From IMG/VR virus record IMGVR_UViG_3300017727_000006, positions 1-62,767 of that record: a stretch of DNA of 62,767 nt, one strand, 5' to 3'. The notes beneath the pieces were generated by a model that ran no database searches, was not told the origin of the DNA, and was given only the letters and a program-made list of their open reading frames with translations. The stretch is from a virus. The first letter of the stretch is position 1; every line of letters starts with the position of its first letter. A program made the position numbers and the translations under genes. Below, one piece after another: positions 10,033 through 19,282 of the stretch.

Positions 10033-10959
10033 ATGCCTAGGAATGTATATTTCTCTCAGGCAGTAAGGGCTGAACAAAATTTATACGAAGACCTTATTGT
10101 CGAGTCTCTTAAAATATATGGACAAGATGTCTATTATATTCCAAGAACTTTAGTAAATAGAGATACCATTTTAAATGAAGACCCTGCGTCTAAATTTGAT
10201 GATGCTTATTTAATGGAAGCATATATCGAAAACGTTGATGGCTTTGAGGGTGAAGGAGATTTATATTCTAAGTTTGGATTAGAAATTAGAGATGAAGCAC
10301 AATTTGTAATCTCTAGAAAAGTTTGGAATCATGCAGTAGGTTTAAGAGAAAATGCTGCCAAACCATTAGAAGGTGATTTACTATTCCTACCAATGACCAA
10401 CTCATTCTTTGAGATTTCATATGTAGAAGACGATTCACCATTCTTCCAGTTATCCAATTTACCAGTTTATAGATTAGCATGTACATTATTCGAGTTCTCA
10501 GATGAAGACTTCGATACAGGCATTGCTGAAATAGATAATAAAACTGTATCACAGGCATATCAAATTGCCATGAATATAACACTAGGTACTGGAGACCAAC
10601 ACTTTATAGTTGGTGAAACTGTAACGCAAGAACTAGAAACTGGCATTTCAATATTTGCTGAAGTGGCTTCTGTAACTAAGACATCTGGTAATTCTGGAAA
10701 AATTACAGTTGCTAATATCGGTGTAAGCGGTTCAGAAACTTATAGACAATTTGTAGCTTCAGCCACTAAGCCAATAGTTGGTTCTGAAAATAGTTACTCA
10801 AGTACAATTACAAAGGTATATGATATAGGCGATAACGATGACGATAATGTATTCCCATCTGACGGTGGAGCTGATAACGTAACGTTTGAGCATGTAGCAG
10901 ATAATTTTATAGACTTTACTGAATCTAATCCGTTCGGTGACCCATCGGAGAGTTACTAA
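10033..10959 (+). CDS. 14: Neck protein gp14
   Basis: The 308-residue protein carries the marine T4-like gp14 signature in its first third: PRNVYFSQ, then EDLIVESLKIYGQDVYYIPR and a FDDAYLMEAYIENVDGFEGEG stretch. With gp13 it builds the head-completion/neck complex. The stop codon overlaps the gene 15 ATG by one base, indicating translational coupling. Residues about 170-250 form a Thr/Ser/Gly-rich segment, probably a beta domain exposed on the neck (inference). Confidence 0.9.
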   Translation: MPRNVYFSQAVRAEQNLYEDLIVESLKIYGQDVYYIPRTLVNRDTILNEDPASKFDDAYLMEAYIENVDGFEGEGDLYSKFGLEIRDEAQFVISRKVWNHAVGLRENAAKPLEGDLLFLPMTNSFFEISYVEDDSPFFQLSNLPVYRLACTLFEFSDEDFDTGIAEIDNKTVSQAYQIAMNITLGTGDQHFIVGETVTQELETGISIFAEVASVTKTSGNSGKITVANIGVSGSETYRQFVASATKPIVGSENSYSSTITKVYDIGDNDDDNVFPSDGGADNVTFEHVADNFIDFTESNPFGDPSESY

Positions 10960-11723
10960 TGTTTGGAGGTCATTTTTACCACGCAACAACCAGAAAGGCA
11001 GTAGCTGTTTTTGGTACACTGTTTAATAACATAAGTGTAATCAGAAAAGATGGCAGTGGCGGTATACTTAATCAAGTAAAAGTACCATTAGCATACGGAC
11101 CTAAACAAAAGTTTTTAGCTAGGTTAGACCAAGAGGCTGGCTTTGAAGCACCGTTAGCAATTAAACTACCAAGATTGGCTTTTGAAATTACTGGTGTAGA
11201 AAAAGATACTAACCAATCATTAGGTAAACTAAATAAAATAGTAGAAGCACATGGTAGTGATGTTACAAAAAGAAAGACAATAAAAAACTATGCTTCATAC
11301 AATATAACAATGTCATTATATGCAATGGTTAAAAACCAAGATGATGGCTTACAAATTATAGAACAAATCATTCCATATTTCCAACCAGATTATACAGTTA
11401 CTATTAAACCTGTTGATGGTTTCGATATGAAACAAGATGTCCCAGTTATTTTAGACAGTGTAACAATTCAAGATGATTATGAATCTGACTTTGTTACAAG
11501 AAGAGTATTAATCTATCAAATGGATTTTACTATGAAAATGAAATTCTATGGACCTACAGGAGATGTTGGTTTAATTAGAGAAATTAATGTTGATTTGGAA
11601 AAGTTTGGAACTAGCAATAATACAAACATATTTGAGGAGATGGATTTTACAGTTGGTAATACTGATACGGCAGAAAGTTATACCGTAACAACTACAATTG
11701 ATAATAATCCGTATGATGATTAA
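10959..11723 (+). CDS. 15: Tail terminator / sheath stabiliser gp15
   Basis: The 254-residue protein starts FGGHFYHATTRKAVAVFGTLF, the opening typical of T4-like gp15, which caps the finished tail and joins it to the neck. Its size is close to the T4 protein. It overlaps both flanking genes by one base (TAATG junctions), so 14-15-16 are translationally coupled. Position between neck and terminase genes matches other marine T4-like phages. Confidence 0.9.
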   Translation: MFGGHFYHATTRKAVAVFGTLFNNISVIRKDGSGGILNQVKVPLAYGPKQKFLARLDQEAGFEAPLAIKLPRLAFEITGVEKDTNQSLGKLNKIVEAHGSDVTKRKTIKNYASYNITMSLYAMVKNQDDGLQIIEQIIPYFQPDYTVTIKPVDGFDMKQDVPVILDSVTIQDDYESDFVTRRVLIYQMDFTMKMKFYGPTGDVGLIREINVDLEKFGTSNNTNIFEEMDFTVGNTDTAESYTVTTTIDNNPYDD

Positions 11724-12148
11724 TGGAAAAACTAAATAAGTTAAAAGATTCTTTAGAAAAGAATTTGCCAGTGAAAAGACAAAAAGATTATGTTGATAAA
11801 AAAGACATAAAGGACGATTATGAATTTTCAAGAGCAACATATAAAGACTTAATAAGAACTGGTGTACAATCCCTTGATGCACTATCACAACTCGCCAGAG
11901 AAGCTGAAAGCCCAAGAGCATTTGAAGTTTTATCTAAATCTATAAAAGACATTGGTGATACTACTGAAAAGCTTATGTCTTTACAGAAAGCTAAAAAAGA
12001 ATTAAATAAAGAAGAAGATGACAAGAAAAGACAAGAGCAGAAATTAACACAGAATAATGTTTTTGTTGGTAGTACAACAGAACTACAAAGAGCTTTATTA
12101 GATACAAATAAGGATAATATAGTAATCGATGCAGAGGATAAAGAATAG
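11723..12148 (+). CDS. 16: Terminase small subunit gp16
   Basis: The 141-residue, highly charged, mostly helical protein has the conserved central helix region YEFSRATYKDLIRTG and ALSQLAREAESPRAFEVL of marine T4-like gp16. It forms a ring that regulates the packaging motor gp17 and recognises concatemeric DNA. It overlaps gene 17 by 20 bases, a normal arrangement. Assignment rests on this motif and on the position directly before the large subunit. Confidence 0.85.
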   Translation: MEKLNKLKDSLEKNLPVKRQKDYVDKKDIKDDYEFSRATYKDLIRTGVQSLDALSQLAREAESPRAFEVLSKSIKDIGDTTEKLMSLQKAKKELNKEEDDKKRQEQKLTQNNVFVGSTTELQRALLDTNKDNIVIDAEDKE

Positions 12149-13739
12149 CGAGTTTGGTTACTTAGGTAATCCTTCCGTCAAAAGAGACGGAGTAGAAACT
12201 CAGTTTACAAAAGCAGAAGTACAAGAATACGCTAAGTGTATGCAAGACCCAGCGTATTTTGCAAGGACTTATGTAAAAGTTATTTCTCTTGATGAAGGTT
12301 TAGTTCCATTTGATTTATATCCTTATCAGGAAAAGATGTTTGAACAATTTAAAGATAACAGATTTAATATTGTTTTAGCTTGTAGACAAAGTGGTAAATC
12401 AATTTCATCTGTAGTCTTTTTATTATGGTACGCAATATTTAACCCAGAAAAAACCATAGCAATATTAGCTAACAAGGGTGCAGTTGCCAGAGAAATGTTG
12501 GCACGTATTACACTTGCACTAGAAAATTTACCATTCTTTTTACAGCCTGGAACTAAAGCATTAAATAAAGGTTCACTTGAATTTAGTAATAATAGTAAGA
12601 TTGTAGCTGCTGCAACATCTGGTAGTTCTATCAGGGGTTTATCTATTAATTTACTATTCCTCGATGAGTTTGCATTTGTAGAAAAAGATGCACAGTTCTA
12701 TACATCAACATATCCGGTTGTTTCATCTGGTACAGACGCAAAGGTTATTATTACATCTACTGCAAATGGTGTAGGTAACGTATATCACAAATTGTGGGAA
12801 GGCGCGGCTCAAGGTACTAATGAATTTGTGCCATTAAGAGTTGATTGGTGGGATGTACCAGGAAGAGACGAAAAATGGAAACAACAAACGGTCGCAAATA
12901 CTTCTGAACTACAGTTTGACCAAGAATTTGGTAATACATTCCATGGAAGAGGTAATACATTAATTGACGCAAATCATTTAATGCGACAAATGTCTAGAGA
13001 CCCATTATACTATAAAGAAAATGTTTGGATATATGCAGAGCCAGAACCAGAACATGAATATGTAATGACGGTCGACGTATCTAAGGGTCGTAATCAAGAT
13101 TATAGTACATTTACAATTATAGATGTCACTACAAAACCATTTAATCAAGTAGCAGTATTTAGAGATAATACTTTATCGCCTATATTATTTCCAGACATTA
13201 TATACAAATATGCATCAACTTTTAATGATGCTTATGTAGTAATTGAAAGTAACGATGCTGGTTCAGTTGTATGTAATGGATTATATTACGATTTAGAATA
13301 TGAAAATATGTTTGTAGAATCTAGTATTAAGGCAAATGCTTTAGGTTGTACGATGACTAAAAGAGTAAAAAGAATTGGATGCTCAAATATAAAAGATTTA
13401 ATAGAAACAAAACGAATAGATATACACGATTCTAATACAATTGTAGAATTAAGTACCTTTGTGATGAAAGGTAATTCTTATCAAGCATCACCGCCAAACC
13501 ATGATGACCTTATGATGAATTTAGTTTTATTTGCATGGTTTACATCAACTGATATATTTGAAAATTTATCTAATATCGATATGAAAGATTTATTATTTAG
13601 AGAAAAGTTAGCAGCAATACAAGATGATATGCTACCGTTTGGTTATATAGATGATGGTAATCCAGTAGGTATAAATAAAGGTATAAAGGACGATGATGGA
13701 AACATCTGGTTCGAGCAAGAGTGGAAACAGAGCTTCTAA
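12129..13739 (+). CDS. 17: Terminase large subunit gp17
   Basis: The 536-residue protein has Walker A CRQSGKS (residues 85-91) after a YPYQEKM adenine-binding Q-motif, a Walker B LLFLDEFAFV, and a C-terminal RNase H-fold nuclease with the MTVDVSKG acidic strand, ESNDAG and a distal HDDLMM acidic motif. It is the ATP-driven packaging motor and headful nuclease. The start ATG lies inside gene 16. The stop overlaps the next ATG (TAATG). Confidence 0.95.
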   Translation: MQRIKNSEFGYLGNPSVKRDGVETQFTKAEVQEYAKCMQDPAYFARTYVKVISLDEGLVPFDLYPYQEKMFEQFKDNRFNIVLACRQSGKSISSVVFLLWYAIFNPEKTIAILANKGAVAREMLARITLALENLPFFLQPGTKALNKGSLEFSNNSKIVAAATSGSSIRGLSINLLFLDEFAFVEKDAQFYTSTYPVVSSGTDAKVIITSTANGVGNVYHKLWEGAAQGTNEFVPLRVDWWDVPGRDEKWKQQTVANTSELQFDQEFGNTFHGRGNTLIDANHLMRQMSRDPLYYKENVWIYAEPEPEHEYVMTVDVSKGRNQDYSTFTIIDVTTKPFNQVAVFRDNTLSPILFPDIIYKYASTFNDAYVVIESNDAGSVVCNGLYYDLEYENMFVESSIKANALGCTMTKRVKRIGCSNIKDLIETKRIDIHDSNTIVELSTFVMKGNSYQASPPNHDDLMMNLVLFAWFTSTDIFENLSNIDMKDLLFREKLAAIQDDMLPFGYIDDGNPVGINKGIKDDDGNIWFEQEWKQSF

Positions 13740-15178
13740 TGGAAAAGTTTAACGATTATTTTACAGTAACAGAGCAAACAGAGGATATTCCTATTGAGGA
13801 TATGCAAATTGTCATATTAGGTTATGGTGATGCTGATGGCACGTTTGCTAATTTACTTAAAAAGGTTGCAAAGAAAAAGAAAATTTCATGTGAACTTATT
13901 GATGTTAATGAGGCTTTCATTTCGGCGTCAGACGTTGAAATTGGTAAAGTAACTATTCAAAATTATGATGGTGAAGACAATTCATTAGATATAGAAACAC
14001 GTAATACACTTATTTTTGTAAGAGGTGGAGCTGTTGAAAGTTTAACTTCACAATCATTAGTATCATCTTTACAAACTATTGGATTTTTCTTGGTAAATGA
14101 TTTAGAATCTATGATGTTATGTAGTAATAAAATGTCAAACGCTATTGCACTAGAAAGAAATAATATAACCATACCTAAAACATCTATTGTAAATAATGTT
14201 AAATCAATAGAAGATGCTCATAGAAGAATTGGTGGTAAATTTCCAGTAATTATTAAAACACTGACTGGTACTCAAGGAGTTGGCGTAGCTAAAGTAAACG
14301 ATATGAGTTCATTAGTTTCTGTATGTCAATCTCTATGGAAATACGATGCATCTATTTTATTACAAGAATTTTTAGATGTAAGTTCAGATGTTAGAACTTT
14401 ATTAGTAAATGGTAAAATTATTGGTGCTGCTGAAAGGGTTAGACAAAAAGAAGAAAAAGATTTTAGAAACAATGTTCACTTAGGTGCAGATACAAGACCG
14501 TATAAACTATCAGACGAAGAAAAAGAATTAGTTATAAATGCGGCTAGAAGCAGTGGAGCCTCGTATTGTGGTGTTGACCATTGTGTATATAAAGGCACAT
14601 CATATATATTAGAAGTAAACGGCAGTCCTGGTATTCGTTCTCACTTTATGGGTTACGATTATAAAACTCAAAAATCCACTAAAAAGATTTCTGATGAAGA
14701 AACAATAGAACATATATTAAACATATATTCAGATGAGAGAACCAGAAGAGCTTTAATGAGACAAGAAGCAGGGTATATTGAAAGTATACAATTAGAAGGT
14801 ATGGAACATGACCCTATTAGAGCAAAGCTTGATACTGGTAATAGTGCTACTGCTACTATGCTACATGTCGACACTATGGAAGCTGATGGAGATTTTGTAA
14901 AATGGACAAAAAATGGTTCATCTTTCAAAAGCGAGGTATTATATGTATCTGAACCACAAAGAGGTTTAAAACCATTTGATAGAAGACCAGTAATAGAACA
15001 CACAATTATATTCAATAATAAACGTTATAATGCAGAATTAGGATTATCTACCAAGGACACGGCGTCCGAAATGTTAGTTAATCGTAAATTAATGACCAAA
15101 TTTAAGGTTGCAATTAACCCAAATAAACGCTTTATACTAAGCGATGTGGTAGAAGCAAACGATTCAACAGACCATTAA
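13739..15178 (+). CDS. RimK-type ATP-grasp ligase fused to RimB-type retropepsin-like protease
   Basis: I choose the ATG at 13739 (TAATG overlap with gene 17); an in-frame GTG lies at 13721. The product has 479 residues. Residues about 25-310 form an ATP-grasp ligase: phosphate-binding IIKTLTGTQGVGV 171-183 and metal site EVNGSPG 292-298, as in RimK, which adds glutamates to the C-terminus of ribosomal protein S6. Residues about 345-470 match the RimB/'ATP-dependent zinc protease' family, with DTGNSA at 365-370 (aspartyl-protease-like DTG) and the late RRPVIEHTI and LVNRKLM segments. It lies between terminase and tail sheath genes, so its substrate could be a virion protein or a ribosomal protein; sequence does not decide. 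Confidence 0.82.
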   Translation: MEKFNDYFTVTEQTEDIPIEDMQIVILGYGDADGTFANLLKKVAKKKKISCELIDVNEAFISASDVEIGKVTIQNYDGEDNSLDIETRNTLIFVRGGAVESLTSQSLVSSLQTIGFFLVNDLESMMLCSNKMSNAIALERNNITIPKTSIVNNVKSIEDAHRRIGGKFPVIIKTLTGTQGVGVAKVNDMSSLVSVCQSLWKYDASILLQEFLDVSSDVRTLLVNGKIIGAAERVRQKEEKDFRNNVHLGADTRPYKLSDEEKELVINAARSSGASYCGVDHCVYKGTSYILEVNGSPGIRSHFMGYDYKTQKSTKKISDEETIEHILNIYSDERTRRALMRQEAGYIESIQLEGMEHDPIRAKLDTGNSATATMLHVDTMEADGDFVKWTKNGSSFKSEVLYVSEPQRGLKPFDRRPVIEHTIIFNNKRYNAELGLSTKDTASEMLVNRKLMTKFKVAINPNKRFILSDVVEANDSTDH

Positions 15179-15199
15179 GGCTTATAAAATAGTATAACT

Positions 15200-15207
15200 T
15201 ATAAATA
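15200..15207 (+). promoter_or_regulatory. Late promoter TATAAATA upstream of tail sheath
   Basis: Exact late element preceded by CT in the 88-base gap before gene 18; a near match (TATAAAAT) lies just upstream at about 15183. It separates the 13-17 operon from the sheath/tube genes. Confidence 0.75.
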
Positions 15208-15266
15208 ATACTAGTGAATATACGTATTATGAAACTTATTAACTAACTCAAAGAGAGGATAAAGCG

Positions 15267-16961
15267 ATGGCATTTCAAGTATCACCAGGCGTTCAAGTCA
15301 AGGAAATTGACGCAACGAACGTAGTTCCAGCCGTATCAACCAGCATTGGTGGATTCGCAGGAGCATTCGTCTGGGGTCCAGCACATGAGGTTGTAACCGT
15401 AGGTTCTGAAAACGAACTAGCTGAAAAGTTCGGTGCACCCATTGATGCAGACACAGCGAAACACTTTTTGAATGCGGCATCTTTTTTAAAGTATGGTAAC
15501 GCATTAAAAGTGGTTAGAGGAGTTGGAGCAGCACTAAACGCTACAGGCGGGACGGCTGGAAGACTCGTATCTAACGAAACAGAGTATGACCAAGCAACAC
15601 TAGCGACCGGCACAGACGGTCAATGGATTGCTAAATACCCTGGCGCTATTGGTAATTCCCTTCAAGTAGAAGTTTGTACTAACGCAGCTGGATTCGGAAC
15701 ATGGGCCCATAAAGGCCAATTCGAAGCAGCACCTAGTACATCCGATTACGTAAAAGGAAAAGGATTAGCAGCAGGCGCGGACGAAATGCATATAGCAGTA
15801 ATTGATGAAGAAGGCCTATTTACTGGCACAAGAGGAACTGTATTAGAAACTTTTAGTTTCCTATCACAGGCTTCTGACGCTAAGGATAGTTCAGGTTCTT
15901 CATTATTTTACAAAGACGTCATTAATAACAAATCAGAATATATCTGGTGGGCAACCCACGATACAGGATTAACAAAAGCAGGAGACACAGTTGCAGAATT
16001 GAAGGCAGCAAGTGGTTCCGCTTATGTTACATCTGATACCGTATTGGTTGAAGACCTAGGTTTAGGAGTATCTGATAACGCCCTAACTGCAGGCGAAGTA
16101 TCGACTGCATTAGATTATTTAGCCGATGGTGAAACAGTAGATGTAAATTTATTGTTTGCAGCACCTGATGCTGATGGTGTAGATACTATCGGAGAAAAAC
16201 TGATTTCTATAGCCGAGGCAAGAAAAGATTGTATAGCATTCATTTCACCTCCTATAGACGATTCAACTGGAACAGACCCAGTTACTGACGTTGTAGCGTA
16301 TGCAAATTTATTACCGTCAACATCTTACGCATCATTAGATAGTGGTGCTGTATATTTGTATGACAAATACAACGATGTATATAGATGGATTGGAAGTAAC
16401 GGCCTGTGTGCAGGTCTTTGTGCTAACACCGATTCAGTAGCTGACGCATGGTTCTCACCAGCAGGTGTGAATAGAGGTCAATTACTAGGTGTAGCAAAAT
16501 TAGCTTACAACCCAACTAAAGCTCAAAGAGACACACTTTATAAGGCAAGGATTAATCCATTAGTTTCTTTCCCAGGTCAAGGTACAATGCTTTTTGGTGA
16601 TAAAACACTATTAAGTAGAGCATCAGCCTTTGATAGAATTAATGTAAGAAGATTATTCATTGTTATAGAGAAAGCGATTTCAACAGCTGCTAAATCACAA
16701 CTATTTGAATTCAATGATGAATTCACAAGAGCTCAGTTTAGAAATTTACTAGAGCCATTCTTGAGAGATGTGAAAGGCAGAAGAGGAATTACAGATTTCT
16801 TAGTGGTTTGCGATGAGTCAAACAATACCGGACAAGTAATAGATACAAATAGATTTGTAGCTGACATTTTTGTTAAGCCTGCAAGGTCTATTAACTTTAT
16901 TACTCTTAATTTTATTGCAACAAGAACCGGAGTCGACTTTACTGAAGTCGCTGGCGGATAA
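15267..16961 (+). CDS. 18: Tail sheath protein gp18
   Basis: The 564-residue protein has the sheath N-terminus (SPGVQVKEIDATNVVPAVS, then GGFAGAFVWGPA) and the conserved C-terminal domain with FPGQGTMLFGDKT, SRASAFDRINVRRLF and a final KPARSINFITLNFIATR. It is the contractile sheath subunit. An AGAGAGGA Shine-Dalgarno precedes the ATG. GC content is locally higher than in neighbouring genes, as is usual for highly expressed structural genes. The tail tube follows after 12 bases. Confidence 0.95.
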   Translation: MAFQVSPGVQVKEIDATNVVPAVSTSIGGFAGAFVWGPAHEVVTVGSENELAEKFGAPIDADTAKHFLNAASFLKYGNALKVVRGVGAALNATGGTAGRLVSNETEYDQATLATGTDGQWIAKYPGAIGNSLQVEVCTNAAGFGTWAHKGQFEAAPSTSDYVKGKGLAAGADEMHIAVIDEEGLFTGTRGTVLETFSFLSQASDAKDSSGSSLFYKDVINNKSEYIWWATHDTGLTKAGDTVAELKAASGSAYVTSDTVLVEDLGLGVSDNALTAGEVSTALDYLADGETVDVNLLFAAPDADGVDTIGEKLISIAEARKDCIAFISPPIDDSTGTDPVTDVVAYANLLPSTSYASLDSGAVYLYDKYNDVYRWIGSNGLCAGLCANTDSVADAWFSPAGVNRGQLLGVAKLAYNPTKAQRDTLYKARINPLVSFPGQGTMLFGDKTLLSRASAFDRINVRRLFIVIEKAISTAAKSQLFEFNDEFTRAQFRNLLEPFLRDVKGRRGITDFLVVCDESNNTGQVIDTNRFVADIFVKPARSINFITLNFIATRTGVDFTEVAGG

Positions 16962-16973
16962 TAGGAGAATAAC

Positions 16974-17501
16974 ATGGCAATTTTAGGCATAGACGATTTT
17001 AAATCGAAGCTAGTAGGGGGCGGTGCAAGACCCAACCTTTTCAAAGTAACATGTAATTTTCCAGGCTATGCACAGGGTGATGTAGAATTAACATCATTTA
17101 TGTGTAAGGCTGCTCAATTACCTGCATCCGTTCTTACCAATATCGAAGTTCCTTTTAGAGGAAGAAAACTAAACATGGCTGGCGATAGGTCTTTTGAACC
17201 TTGGACAATTACTGTTTATAACGATATCGATTTTGGTGTTAGAGACGCATTTGAAAGATGGAGCAATGGTATTAATGCACATAGTGCAAATACAGGGCTT
17301 GCAAACCCAACGGATTATATGGCTGATATGATTGTAGAACAATTAGATAACAGCGGTAATCCAGTTAAAAAATACGACTTTAGAGGAGCGTATCCAACAA
17401 ACATTGGAGCTATCGAATTAAGTTACGATGAAGCTTCAGCGATTGAAGAATTCACAGTAGAATTAAACATTCAATACTGGGAATCTAATACGACTTCGTA
17501 A
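16974..17501 (+). CDS. 19: Tail tube protein gp19
   Basis: The 175-residue protein has the tube fold pattern: GGGARPNLFKVTCNFP at the start, LPASVLTNIEVPFRGRKLNMAGDR in the middle and FTVELNIQYWE at the end. It forms the inner tube inside the sheath. A TAGGAG Shine-Dalgarno lies between genes 18 and 19. A late promoter and a perfect 7-bp hairpin follow. Confidence 0.93.
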   Translation: MAILGIDDFKSKLVGGGARPNLFKVTCNFPGYAQGDVELTSFMCKAAQLPASVLTNIEVPFRGRKLNMAGDRSFEPWTITVYNDIDFGVRDAFERWSNGINAHSANTGLANPTDYMADMIVEQLDNSGNPVKKYDFRGAYPTNIGAIELSYDEASAIEEFTVELNIQYWESNTTS

Positions 17502-17504
17502 GGT

Positions 17505-17512
17505 TATAAATA
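17505..17512 (+). promoter_or_regulatory. Late promoter TATAAATA upstream of portal gene
   Basis: Exact late element four bases after the gene 19 stop and 48 bases before the gene 20 ATG. Confidence 0.75.
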
Positions 17513-17520
17513 ATATTTGA

Positions 17521-17540
17521 GGAGGGATTAATTTCCCTCC
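17521..17540 (+). other. 7-bp perfect hairpin in gene 20 leader
   Basis: GGAGGGA and TCCCTCC pair perfectly around a six-base loop. No T-run follows, so it is not a clear intrinsic terminator. Because it starts nine bases after the late promoter, it would be at the 5' end of the portal mRNA and could stabilise it. Its GGAGG could also mimic or hide a ribosome-binding site. Confidence 0.6.
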
Positions 17541-17560
17541 GATAATATTTGAGGATAAAC

Positions 17561-19069
17561 ATGGCAGAATTTTTTGGTTTTGAAATAAAACGTAAAGGTT
17601 CAAACACAGGCGTAGATACAGTCAGACCATCATTTGTACCTAATACAGATGAAGATGGTGCTGGTGTAATTCAAGCAGGTGGTCATTTTGGTGCTTACCT
17701 AGATTTAGATGGTGACAAGGCTAAAAATGAAATTGAACTTATTTACAAATACAGAGACATAGCGTCACAGCCCGAGTGCGATGCCGCTATTGAAGATATA
17801 GTGAATGAAGCCATTATTGGCGATAATGTAGAAGTTCCCGTTAGATTAGTTTTAGACCAAGTGGAAGCTTCGGATAAAATTAAAAAGACATTACAAGAAG
17901 AATTTCAACACATATTAGGCTTATTAAACTTTAACCAATACGCGCACGATATTTTTAGAAGATGGTATGTTGATGGTAGATTACCATATCATATTATTAT
18001 TGATTCTGAAAACGCGAAAAGTGGTATTAAAGAATTAAGATATATTGACCCTACTAAATTAAGAAAGGTCAAAGAAATAGAAGAGGAAGAAGACCCAAAG
18101 ACTGGTGCAAAATTAATTAAGAAGCAAAAAGAATACTTCTTATTCCAGGACAATAAAATGGGTAATCATAATCAGGGATTAAAAATTCACCCTGATGCAA
18201 TTGCATATTGTACATCTGGTGTATTAGATACAAGCAGAAAAAGAATTTTATCATATTTGCAAAAGGCAATTAAACCAGTTAACCAATTAAGAATGATGGA
18301 AGATTCATTGGTTATCTACAGAATTTCAAGAGCTCCTGAAAGAAGAATATTCTATATCGATGTTGGTAACTTACCAAAAGGTAAAGCAGAAGAATATTTG
18401 AAAAACATTATGGGTCAGTATAGAAACAAACTGATTTATGATGCTAAAACAGGAGATATTAAAGACGATAAGAAACATATGTCAATGTTAGAGGACTTTT
18501 TCTTACCTCGTAGAGAAGGTGGAAGAGGAACAGAAATCTCAACATTACCTGGTGGCGAAAACCTAGGACAGATTGATGATATTATATACTTCCAAAAGAA
18601 ACTATATAAATCACTTAATGTTCCAATGAATAGGTTAGAACAAGAAGCTCAGTTTAGTTTAGGTAGAGCTTCAGAAATAACCAGGGACGAAGTTAAGTTT
18701 AAAAAATTCATCGATAGATGTAGAAAAAGATTCTCCGATATATTCATGCAGTTATTAAAAACCCAATTATTATTAAAAGGGATTATAACTAAAGATGATT
18801 GGAATAATTGGAAGAATCAAATTAGCTATAACTTTATCGAAGACAACTATTTCGCAGAGCTAAAACAAGCAGAAATCTGGAGAGAAAGATTCGATATGTT
18901 AGGTGCTCTTGACGAATATGTGGGAACATTTATTTCTAATGAATGGGTTAGAAAAAATGTATTACAATTTGACGATGAAGATATTAAAGATATCCAGAAA
19001 CAAATTGATAAAGAGAAAAAAGCTGGAGACGATATGGCTCCTGACCCAGATGACCCACGTTGGGCATAG
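17561..19069 (+). CDS. 20: Portal vertex protein gp20
   Basis: I choose the ATG at 17561, preceded by GAGGAT, rather than an upstream in-frame TTG at 17549. The product has 502 residues. It carries portal motifs: EIELIYKYRDIASQPECDAAIEDIVNEAI, YIDPTKLRKVKE, LVIYRISRAPERRIFYIDVGNLP, the DFFLPRREGGRGTEISTLPGG loop and a VPMNRLEQEAQFSLGRASEITRDE helix. The dodecameric portal nucleates the prohead and is the DNA channel. This gene is a common marker for marine myoviruses. Confidence 0.95.
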   Translation: MAEFFGFEIKRKGSNTGVDTVRPSFVPNTDEDGAGVIQAGGHFGAYLDLDGDKAKNEIELIYKYRDIASQPECDAAIEDIVNEAIIGDNVEVPVRLVLDQVEASDKIKKTLQEEFQHILGLLNFNQYAHDIFRRWYVDGRLPYHIIIDSENAKSGIKELRYIDPTKLRKVKEIEEEEDPKTGAKLIKKQKEYFLFQDNKMGNHNQGLKIHPDAIAYCTSGVLDTSRKRILSYLQKAIKPVNQLRMMEDSLVIYRISRAPERRIFYIDVGNLPKGKAEEYLKNIMGQYRNKLIYDAKTGDIKDDKKHMSMLEDFFLPRREGGRGTEISTLPGGENLGQIDDIIYFQKKLYKSLNVPMNRLEQEAQFSLGRASEITRDEVKFKKFIDRCRKRFSDIFMQLLKTQLLLKGIITKDDWNNWKNQISYNFIEDNYFAELKQAEIWRERFDMLGALDEYVGTFISNEWVRKNVLQFDDEDIKDIQKQIDKEKKAGDDMAPDPDDPRWA

Positions 19070-19075
19070 TAATCT

Positions 19076-19083
19076 TATAAATA
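19076..19083 (+). promoter_or_regulatory. Late promoter TATAAATA upstream of prohead core genes
   Basis: Exact late element preceded by CT, just after the portal stop and 20 bases before the small core gene ATG. Confidence 0.75.
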
Positions 19084-19102
19084 TATACAGAAGGAAAAAA
19101 TT

Positions 19103-19282
19103 ATGAATGTTGAAAATTTAATTAAAGCTTTAAATGATGGTGATAATGTAACGGCACAAAAGGAGTTTGAAACTGCTATGGGCCAAAAGATATCCGACGC
19201 TCTAGACGCCAAAAAGATTGATATTGCATCAGGAATGGTAAATAGAGACGAGGTTATTACACAAACCGCAGATAACGAATAA
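19103..19282 (+). CDS. 67: Small prohead core protein (gp67/gp68-like)
   Basis: The 59-residue protein is preceded by AAGGAAA. It is helical, with a conserved-looking LIKALNDGDNVTAQKEFETAMGQKISDALDAKK stretch broken here by position: residues 6-11 (IKALND) and 18-38 form the recognisable helix. Small core proteins of this form lie between portal and protease in T4-like phages and help shape the scaffold before being degraded by gp21. The stop overlaps the gene 21 ATG (TAATG). Confidence 0.72.
   Translation: MNVENLIKALNDGDNVTAQKEFETAMGQKISDALDAKKIDIASGMVNRDEVITQTADNE

Noticed and set aside
13721-13739. GTG at 13721 as start of the RimK-RimB gene
   Set aside because: It would overlap gene 17 by 19 bases, whereas the ATG at 13739 forms the TAATG junction used repeatedly in this operon.
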